Below are positions 56,111 to 64,000 of a DNA stretch of 64,000 nucleotides, piece after piece; within the stretch, counting starts at the first letter, position 1, and each line of letters opens with the position of its first letter. Below the pieces are notes generated by a model, which saw only the letters and a list, made by a program, of their open reading frames with translations, had not been told where the DNA came from and did no database searches. The stretch comes from Daphnia carinata. Taxonomy: Eukaryota > Arthropoda > Branchiopoda > Diplostraca > Daphniidae. The DNA is taken from the NCBI RefSeq assembly GCF_022539665.2, contig NC_081331.1:7471534-7535533 (forward strand), read 5' to 3'. Made by a program: the position numbers and the translations under genes.

Positions 56111-59100
56111 GGTCGAAGGATGCAAGTATCCGGAGAACTCGACGTTACTTCATGGTTCCGAGTTTTCGACAAGAACCAATGCAAGCATCTCCAGTGACTA
56201 CAAGACTACATCAGAATCGAAACCACCGCGTCGAGTAACTTTCGACAACAAAGTCGACGAAGCCTTCCTTGGTGCCGTATCACGCACTGGGTTAAACACA
56301 CCACGCCAAGTGCTTTTCAAAATTGTTCCTGTTCGTCTACAACAGGGAGAGAAGGTCTTCGATACCTTTGGATTTTTAGACAGCGGAAGCGACTCCACCT
56401 TAATCCGAAGTGATGTGGCCAGAACTCAACTAGGTTTATCAGGGCCAACAACGAAGATCAACGTGACCTCTTACGACGGGGGGGGGTACTCCAGTCAATG
56501 CTCACATCGTGGACTTCGTCATCAGTTCGCGAGACGGGTCGACGTCGTTCCAAGCAAGAAGGGCGTATGCAGTAGATAATCTACAAGTTGCTCAAAATCC
56601 AACCTTCTCGAGCGTACAAGCTAAGGCATTCCCACACCTGCAAGGCCTGAAACTCCCGGAAGTCCAATCCGACCAAGTAACGGTTCTAATTGGTCTCGAT
56701 GTAGCAGACGCTCACGACCACAGTGAACCGTGTAAACCAATGGATGGGTCGACTGGACCGGTGGCTTTCAACACGCCGTTTGAATGGTGCCTGGGAGGCA
56801 AACTGGGCCCGCAAAGCGAACATGAGCAAACAAGCCATTATGTAGCTCACATCGCATCGAAGGAAGGGGAAAGGAGCCTTTCCGAACTTGTCGAGCGTTT
56901 TTGGAGGCTGGAGGCGAAGGACGCTGTACAGCCTCCCCCACTCATGTCAGCAGACGACCGCCGGGGAGAGGAGATTCTGAAGAGGACCACCAGATACATC
57001 AGGAATCAAGTCGGTCTGATGTGGAAGGTCGACAAACCCGAGTTACCAGACAACCGCAGTATGGCGCTAAGCCGCCTGTTTCAAATTGAACGGCGCTTCA
57101 GGCGAGACCCCAGCTACGCCAAACGATACGATGATGTCATTCAAGAATACATCAACCTTGGCCATGCTCGTCTCTTGTCCACTGAAGAAGCCAAAAGAAG
57201 AACACAAAACACAATTACATGACTCATCATGGTGTTCAAAGTGCGACGAGTTTGACGATCACGACACGAGTTGTTTTCGACTGTTCAGCAGAGTGTGAAG
57301 GTACTTCCCTGAACAAAAATCTTCTTCGCGGTCCTAAATACCTCCTAAACTTGCTTGGAATAATCTTGCGCTTCCGCAAGCATCAAATTCCTATCAGTAG
57401 CGACATCGAGAAGATGTATCACCAAGTTTTAGGCCCAGAAGAAGATCAAGATGCCTTTCGATTTTTGTACCGGTCACCGGAAAGCACGTCGCCACCGCTT
57501 ACCTACAGAATGACAGTCTATGTCTTCGGAGCCGTCTCGTCGCCGTCAACTTGTTGGTTTGCCTTAAACAAAACAGCCGAAGACAACAAAAAGAAATTTC
57601 CAGATGCAGCAGCCAGCGTAAGAACAAGCTTCTACGTCGACAACTATCTGGATTCGTTCAGTTCGGAAGAAGAGGCAATCAAATGGGCCCGCCAGCTACA
57701 GGAACTGTTGCAGCTGGGCGGTTTTAATCTCACCAAGTGGTCGTCGTCGTCAAGGAAGGTCCTAGCAGCGCTCAAATCCTTAGGCTTGGCCAATCCAAAA
57801 CTGGATTTAGACTTAGACAAATTGCCTATGGATCGCGCCCTAGGTATTCTTTGGGACAGTGAAATCGACGCGTTCACTTTCAAGGTGAGAGAAAGGGTTC
57901 AGTTACATGCCACACCTACTAAAAGAAATCTCGTAAGTGTGGTGGCCACCGTATACGACCCGCTTGGGTTCGTTGCTCCAGTGGTGTTCGCCATGAAGAT
58001 GCTGACACAAGAAGTATGGCGAGCCAAGGTAGACTGGGACGAAGAGCTACCCGAACCCTTGAAATGTCGATTTCAAAAATGGTGTCAAAATTTGTCAAAC
58101 CAGCACGCATCACAGTTCCGCGATGCTTAGTAAAAGAAGAGCGCCCAACAACCCAACAAGTGCACATCTTTGCCGACGCCAGTCAACTAGGGTTTGGAGC
58201 AGTCGCATATGTGCGAAGAACTTACGCTAGTGAAAGGGTCGACGTATCTTTCATCATGGCCAAAACGCACGTCGCGCCGTTAAAACAGCTTTCTATCCCT
58301 CGGCGCGAACTTCAAGGAGCCGTCGAAGCTTTACACCTGGCCATAATAATTTGCCGTGAGATGAACCTGGATCTGAGCCAAATCACGTTTCACGTCGACT
58401 CCCAGACAGTTCTTAGATGGATCCATTCAGCCAACGTCAAATACGAAGTGTTTGTGGGAAATAGAATTGGAAGGATTCTAATGAACACCGATTGTCGGCA
58501 ATGGCGCCACGTTCCAGAAATCATGAATCCAGCAGACGTTTGCAGTAGGGGACTGGATCCCGACAGTCTCCATGAGCTACAGCAGTTCCATCAAGGGTCA
58601 GCCTTTCTGTTGCTGGAACCCCCATTATGGCCAAAGTGGGATCAGATTGAACAAAACGACCATCAAGATCTCGAAGCCATTCATGTCTACGCAACGAAAA
58701 CGGAGCCCAGTGATAACGTGATTGACCAGTGCGTAGAATATTATTCAGACAAAGTGCGCCTGGTGTGCAAACTGGTGTGCCAAAGTGAAGAACGTGAAGG
58801 TAACTTCAGGAGAACTGACGCCAGTCGAAACTGAAGCATCTCTGGCAATGTGCATTCAACGTGCACAAGAAGTGGCATACCCCGAAGATGTGTTGTTCTT
58901 AAAAAGGGGAAAGGAACTGCCAAACCGGTCGAAACTCACGCAGTTTCGACCATTCATCGATGAACAACACCTAATGCGAGTGGGTGGTCGAATTGGTCAA
59001 GCACCCGTCGACTATGTAACAAGACATTCAGTGATCTTACCTCTAGAGGAACGGATCACAAGTCTAATAGTCTGGGATGCTCACGTTCGAAATTACCACA

Positions 59101-60427
59101 TTAAAGCCGACCGTTTATTGTTCGAACTTCGAACAATGTATTGGATACCCGCTGGACGAATAGTAATCAAATCCCTACTCAACAAGTGTATTCCCTGCAA
59201 GCGGAGAAACGCACCACCAGTCGCACCACTCATGGCCCAGCTCCCAGTTCATCGTATAACACCTTTCTTGCCTCCGTTCGCACATACAGGAGTCGACTAT
59301 TTTGGTCCACCTACTGTCAAAGTAGGAGGGAGAGGGCGACGGCACGAGAAAAGATGGATCTGCCTTTTTACGTGCATTACCATCCGAGCAGTGCATTTAG
59401 AAGTGACTGCTAGCCTCAGTGCAGAGGCATTCTTATTGGACTTTTCTCGATTCTCCAGCATAAGGGGAAAGCCAGTCGTTGTGTATAGCGACAACGGCAC
59501 AAATTTTGTAGCTGGAGAAAAGGAGCTAAACGAGGCAGTCGAGAAACTACGCAACAGCAAAGACTACCTAGAAGCACAATTCACTTGTCGACACATCGAG
59601 TGGCGTTTTTCCCCGCCGAGTGGACCTTATTTCGGGGAGTTTGGGAGAGGCTCGTGCAATCGTGCAAAAGAGCTATGAAAGTGACCCTCGGAAATAGTGT
59701 CGTCAGTGATCAAGTCTTAAATACTGTTGTGGTTGAAATCGGGGCTTTGCTTAATGCTCAGCCGCTAACTCATCTCAGCGTAAGCCCCGAAGATCCAGAC
59801 CCTCTCACTCCAAACCATTTCTTGCACGCCAGACCAATGCCGTAAATCCCACTGGCATACGTCGATCTTGACAACATGAACATCTCAGAAAACCAGTTCA
59901 TACATAGTCAACTTATTGTCAATCACTACAGGAAAAGATGGATCACCGAATGTCTACCGTATCTCACCGAAAGAAAAAAATGGACCCAGAGTCAGAAAAA
60001 CATCGAAGTGAACGACATTGTACTCGTTGTCGATCCATTAACTCCTCGGGGGCAGTGGCCATTGGGAAAGGTAGTCGAAATTTTACCTAGCACGTCCGAC
60101 AATGTAGTACGTGTAGCTAAAGTAAACATTTCCGGCGCAAAAAATACCCTAACTCGTCCTGTGACCAGATTATGCGTGCTGGCAACGCAAAACGAAAGTA
60201 CACCTGAAATTAGCCAGACACCCTCACTGCCAAACTCGCTTAAATGCGAAGAAAAGGAAGAAAAAAAACCCCATCGAATTACCGTAGTTGACAATTCACG
60301 TGACGTTGTCAAGGACCGCCCTCTTGTAGACCCTTTGGCAAATTACTCTTTCAAACGTCGTCTGCCACACTGTGAAAATTTCAGTCAGCAGTGCCAGTCG
60401 ACTTTCAAGTGTCTCAACTCTTCGTAG
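56111..60427 (+). pseudogene. BEL copy B pol: protease, RT, RNase H, integrase, frameshifted
   Basis: The retropepsin motif 'FLDSGSDSTLI' is near 56370. A run of nine G at 56478-56486 adds one base relative to copy A and shifts the frame. The RT reads 'DIEKMYHQVLGPEEDQDAF', 'FGAVSSPSTCWFAL' and 'FYVDNYLDSF' (YVDN where most Pao RTs have YVDD). RNase H ('FADASQLGFGAVAY', 'VDSQTVLRWI', 'NPADVCSRG') spans 58160-58560. The integrase has a zinc finger ('HVRNYH' to 'CIPC'), Asp in 'GVDYFGP', Asp in 'YSDNGTNF' and, after a shift near 59590, the Glu region ('VWERLV'), then 'LLNAQPLTHLS'. The C-terminal domain runs to 60427. Confidence 0.88.
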
Positions 60428-60515
60428 TGTCTCGAACCTGTGCCAAACAAACTCGTGTCGAACTAAAAGTGCCAGTGACTATTCTCCATCGACGATCGAA
60501 CAAGTGTAAGTGAAA

Positions 60516-61102
60516 ATGAAAATAGTGAATTTATACGAGTTAGAAGATCGCCAGAAGAAGTTATTGTCTCAACTCAAAAACTTTGTGCAAAATTTGAGTG
60601 TGAGGAACAAAGGGCCTGGGCGTTGTTAACTTATCGTCCCTTAGACGCCAGTGCCAAGCAAAAAACTATCGGTGCGTTAATTTCCAGTGGAAATTACATC
60701 GAAAAAATCTTATGCAAGGAGATCTCGTCGACCATCCCACCACGCTATTCCCCGAGGCAAGGCTACCCAACATCCACTCCCACCGTATCACCACCAACTG
60801 TAACTGCCCCACGCTTTACACCGTCAGTGCCGTGTTTCGTGGATCATGTCCAACCTTTGCCGCCACACAACATAGACCAGTGCCGGGTCTTTGTCGAGGA
60901 AATGACGGCCACTGAACGGACAAAACTGATCGCCCGGCACTCGCTATGATTTCGTTGCTGGAAGAAGGGAGACTTCGTCGGGGAAAAGAAGCATGTCGGG
61001 GCCAGCTGCAATCATGTTCGGTAGTGTTTCCGCTGTAACAGTGCTTCCCATCATCAGCTGCTTTGTCGAGCAAATTTTGTCACTCGTCAGAGCGAGCAAT
61101 GA
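60516..61102 (+). pseudogene. Extra downstream ORF (ORF3) of BEL copy B, broken
   Basis: Homologous to the copy A ORF at 49375-50010: ATG 60516, 'RQKKLL', 'RAWALLTYRPLDAS', 'PRFTPSVPCFVD', then 'FRCWKKGDF' and 'CFRCNSASHHQLLC', ending with TGA at 61100. It contains one frame change near 60600 and in-frame stops at 60947 (TGA where copy A has Cys) and near 61021. Similarity across the full length in two elements whose LTRs are far diverged shows this ORF belongs to the family and is not a chance frame. Confidence 0.7.
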
Positions 61103-61219
61103 CGCGATTTGTGGTCGACCCCCCGCTTTTAGAATCCAGAAGTTCTCCTTTGTTCTCCATGTTATGTTTTTGTTTCCGTAACTAAATGTTGTTTGTCGAA
61201 GTGACAAACAAGGGCCCGC

Positions 61220-61583
61220 TGTCACCGATTTGATCGGTAGATGCAAAACCCCCTAGAGGGCTCCCTTACATGTTCGACCTTCTTTTGTTTCTTTCTTGTT
61301 TTCTTGGAGACACACTTGGTCCGATCTAGTTAATACCTTTTGAGTACTCGTTAAGTTGTCAATTCAGTCTCAATTTGTGTTCTTTTGAGTCTTCTTTCTG
61401 TTCCCTTTTTGAGTCGACATTCACGTCGAAATCCCCCCTTGTATAACGAAGTATTCCTTGGTTTTTTGTTAATAAAGAATTACAAACCTTCGTTAGTTTC
61501 TTAACAGTACAGGACAGGGAATTAAGGGCTTAAAGACTGACACTTTTTAAAGCTATTGCCATTCTCTCATGAGATACGCAACA
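61220..61583 (+). repeat. 3' LTR of BEL copy B
   Basis: 364 bp, preceded by ACAAACAAGGGCCCGC as in copy A. Confidence 0.93.
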
Positions 61584-61599
61584 ACGCTGTTTGTCGAAT

Positions 61600-62050
61600 A
61601 TATCAGTGGAAGGTGATTAGTCTTCACTCGACAGCGGAACATTCTTCTAGCGAAGAATCTATTTTCTCCTCAACGTATATATGAACGCTGATGATTCCTG
61701 TTCTGTATTTGCCTGTAAGTGGGCCGCCCTTGCTACGACGCATGTAAACAGGCAAATGTATGCGTTTGCTTGTTTTTTTTGTTGCGCCGGTGCAAATGGG
61801 AAACAGTCTCGTGAAATCTACATTCATAATGAAGCTGGTATCTCGCTGAATGTTCTGGCTTCCAATTTTGGCATTTCATACAGCACCTTAGTTCTTTTTT
61901 TATTGCTCGCCTTCGTTTTGGTATCCAAAACCTTTTCCTTACTTCTGCCATCATAGTGTTAACCCATGTGCGTTTAATTCTTTTGTTGGTTTGTTCTATT
62001 AATTTTCTCATTACATAATGTTCTACTGGTAGCAGTATTACCACTTCTCT
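61600..62050 (-). pseudogene. Third BEL/Pao-type fragment: integrase zinc-binding region, minus strand
   Basis: The minus-strand frame 62044-61733 reads 'LLPVEHYVMRKLIEQT', 'MMAEVRKRFWIPKRRRAIKK' and 'CCMKCQNWKPE'. This is the integrase N-terminal region of Pao elements (family pattern: lP..h.lt.LIi...H......t....R..fWI...r..i...l..C..C). It is opposite in orientation to copy B and borders its right target duplication, so copy B may have landed in or next to an older element. The rest of the polyprotein is not recognisable. Confidence 0.6.
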
Positions 62051-63132
62051 ATTGTTGTAAATTAACCAGTTATGTTAGTCGTCTGTCTAGGGACTACGTT
62101 CTTTTCCTCCCACTTAATCTCCCTCGTCACTCATAGTTTCCTTAGTTTTCTGTATTCCCATGGTATGGTTTCTCTCATTACTGTTATGACTTCTGGAATT
62201 GCTTCTTGTTGCATTTTTCTTGTACGTCTGATACGTTGGTCTGGCACGTTTGAATTTGTCCTTTTTCAGGGTTTTAATTGTATTCTACGCAGTTCCGGAG
62301 TTCACACAAGCAAAAAAGAAAAGAAAGTTTTTTTAGGCTGAATATGGAAACTTCAGTATCTTCTCTTCGTGCACGGATGACAATAGTCCCGTCCGCGAAA
62401 ATTTACAAAGCAGCTTTTTGTTGATTTTTTTGGTCTCCTATTGTTCGTCCTGCATCAACCAGCTAAACTAGTCATAATCCCAGATTTTCGGATCGTTCGG
62501 ATGGAAAGAGACTCCCTCTCTTTGAGGCTCTTGAATGCTAGTACCAGAAACGGTAACTGACTCGTCGTCGTCTGGAATCTTTTGTCCTGATTGCCCTTGA
62601 TTTCGTGGTATAGGTGATATAAACTGAAGTTGAGCTGATTTTCCAATAGATTGGCTCTTGTTGTTAGAAAAACCCAAAAGCGTGCTCGGTAGAAAACTAG
62701 TTTTGGACGCGCTTTTGAATAGGAGAATTCCCAAGTGAGAAGGCGAGAAGCTAAGCTAGCATAAAGCGAAGGTGCATGTTAACAGGCGCAGCGCTGCCTC
62801 TGCCACGGGTCCAAGTTTTATGAGGGGCGGTCTTAACTATTGAGGCCACTTTATCATACGCAACATTTGACCTTAATTTCATAACTTAGTTTTATCTGTC
62901 TGTAATTTTGTACTAGAAACGGGAGTAACAGATTTTTTTAATGACCTCTGTTTTTTTAAGTCTTACAATTCTGAGGTTTATCTGGACCGTTCCCTTACCA
63001 GTTTGAGCTACGGACGTTATGAGAATTACTAAAGTGTCTACAGAGATAGACCTACAGAAAATTTTTGACCCGCCAGGAATAATGTCATCCGTCATTGTGG
63101 TTGAGTTTGAACAATCGCTTTCACCATTACGT
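62051..63132. other. No gene recognised
   Basis: A minus-strand open frame at 62468-62734 (Ser/Gln/Pro-rich, 'NKSQSIGKSAQLQF') has no known domain; it could be unalignable retroelement sequence upstream of the integrase fragment. Confidence 0.3.
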
Positions 63133-63400
63133 AAAGCATTCTCTCCGTGTGGGGAATGACTTTACATGCTTCTAATCAAATCATAAGAGAGAATTCGAGA
63201 GGCGTTTTACCCGTAACAATGAATGTATTTGTCTAGGCTGCAGGTGTTCATCCAGTTAGCAAGTGTTCATTGAGGTCATACGTGTTGCGCATAGTGTGCT
63301 GCAACTAATAAGTATACTCTTGGTAATGAGTAAACATGCAAAGAAGGGGAATATATATTGAAGATAGATATATTTGGCTTCGTTACCAATTTTTAATTCA
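63133..63400. repeat. Dispersed repeat, short copy
   Basis: Matches the two ends of 40583-41270 in the same orientation, lacking about 400 bp of its middle. Confidence 0.65.
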
Positions 63401-63810
63401 TCTAGAACAAAAACTTAAACTGCTTAATTATACCCGATAAAATGTTAAGTAAAATCAGGTCTTTTAGCGGCCAAATAGCCTAACTTGTGTACTGAAATAT
63501 CGAAGACTAATTTTTTCAATCCATAAAATAATAATATTAAATCTTGGAAAAAAAACTATTTAGTATGACTAGTTTTGGGCAATTTAACAACATAATAATT
63601 TCTGCTTATTTCAGACATACAAAACTAATCTCCAACTCATAAGGAAAATGCAGTTATTCTTACATCAATTAATGTCAAATTTTAAGAGCAATTGATTGTT
63701 ACGTAATACTTCAATGCTCCTTGTGTTTTTGAATTTCATGAAAATCCTTGATGAAATTGAGCTGATTCATATACCTAGATTTTTAAATTCATTTTGTTGA
63801 TTGGTCCCGC
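63401..63810. other. AT-rich sequence; nothing recognised
   Basis: A VRI-type box GTTACGTAAT is at 63698-63707, far from any recognised gene and possibly chance. Confidence 0.3.
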
Positions 63811-64000
63811 TGTCACATACGGTGCTGCCCTCGCGGGCAGGGCTGTAGGGGGCACGGGCCTACAAATTTAGTGTGTGTAATTTTTTTGGTTTTTTTTTCC
63901 TTTGTCTGCCTTTTGGGAGGTTGTGACCAGTTAATAGTCAAGTACAGCCGAATTAAGTTGTCTAAGTTTTTTTGTGTCGTATTTTTGTTGTCTCTTTGTC
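63811..64000 (+). repeat. Probable divergent BEL/Pao LTR, cut by the window end
   Basis: CCCGC|TGTCAC at 63806-63816 matches the junction before the copy A and B 3' LTRs, and the following sequence (CAGTTAATAGTC, TTAAGTTGTC, T-rich runs) tracks the copy B LTR loosely. It also holds a hairpin CTGCCC-TCGC-GGGCAG. Confidence 0.4.

Larger units (their letters stand above)
53369..61583 (+). mobile_element. BEL/Pao LTR retrotransposon, copy B (8.2 kb, younger, defective)
   Basis: LTRs at 53369-53731 and 61220-61583 differ by about 11 substitutions and one indel (about 3%). Flanking 5-bp repeats ACCCT/ACGCT differ at one position. The full domain order is present: primer site, gag, protease, RT, RNase H, integrase, ORF3. 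Every ORF is interrupted: stops at 54444 and 55803, shifts near 54697, 54915, 56480, 57215, 58100, 58790 and 59590, and breaks in ORF3. Confidence 0.93.

Noticed and set aside
63698-63707. VRI-type box GTTACGTAAT as a vrille element
   Set aside because: 45 kb from vrille, beyond the transposon cluster, with no E-boxes near it.

Overview
The window looks like arthropod nuclear DNA, most likely from a crustacean such as Daphnia (inference). The one intact single-copy gene encodes an intronless-CDS bZIP protein of the vrille/NFIL3 family. Around it lies AT-rich noncoding DNA with (GA)n, (CT)n and (CA)n tracts and a dense set of decayed transposons: DIRS, Gypsy, BEL/Pao, Ty1/copia, hAT and a MULE/FLYWCH relative. 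No bacterial features, tRNA, rRNA or CRISPR array were seen.

Layout. 1-2.2 kb: an intron-containing FLYWCH/MULE-type transposase-like gene, broken. 2.3-5.4 kb: short repeats, two hAT transposase fragments in opposite orientations, and a 0.65 kb foldback element. 6.56-12.93 kb: a decayed Gypsy pol on the minus strand, split by a nearly complete 5.2 kb DIRS element (7265-12492). The DIRS has 108-bp inverted terminal repeats, an internal complementary region, RT/RNase H/DAM-like domains and a tyrosine recombinase. 12.9-16 kb: 3' side of vrille. 15,978-18,365: vrille CDS (minus). 18.4-37.5 kb: no convincing gene; this is the upstream or 5' intronic side of vrille. It holds 12 CACGTG E-boxes and four perfect NFIL3/VRI-type boxes, with a tight cluster at 32.94-34.21 kb. 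37,488-39,464: a 1,977-bp terminal-inverted-repeat element with a 7-bp target duplication, carrying a nested 441-bp hAT MITE with its own 8-bp duplication. 39.6-43.1 kb: further repeats. 43,150-50,505 (copy A) and 53,369-61,583 (copy B): two related BEL/Pao retrotransposons with LTRs, a tRNA-Phe-type primer site and 5-bp target duplications. Between them is a copia remnant with gag fused to the RNase H end. 61.7-64 kb: a third BEL/Pao integrase fragment (minus), a second copy of a dispersed repeat and probably the start of another BEL-type LTR.

The two most interesting signals are these. (1) E-boxes and V/P boxes concentrated upstream of vrille fit a circadian feedback control region (CLK:CYC input plus VRI autorepression). 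(2) Both BEL/Pao copies keep an extra ORF between integrase and the 3' LTR that encodes cysteine/histidine zinc-knuckle-like motifs, not an envelope protein. All retroelement ORFs described here are broken.
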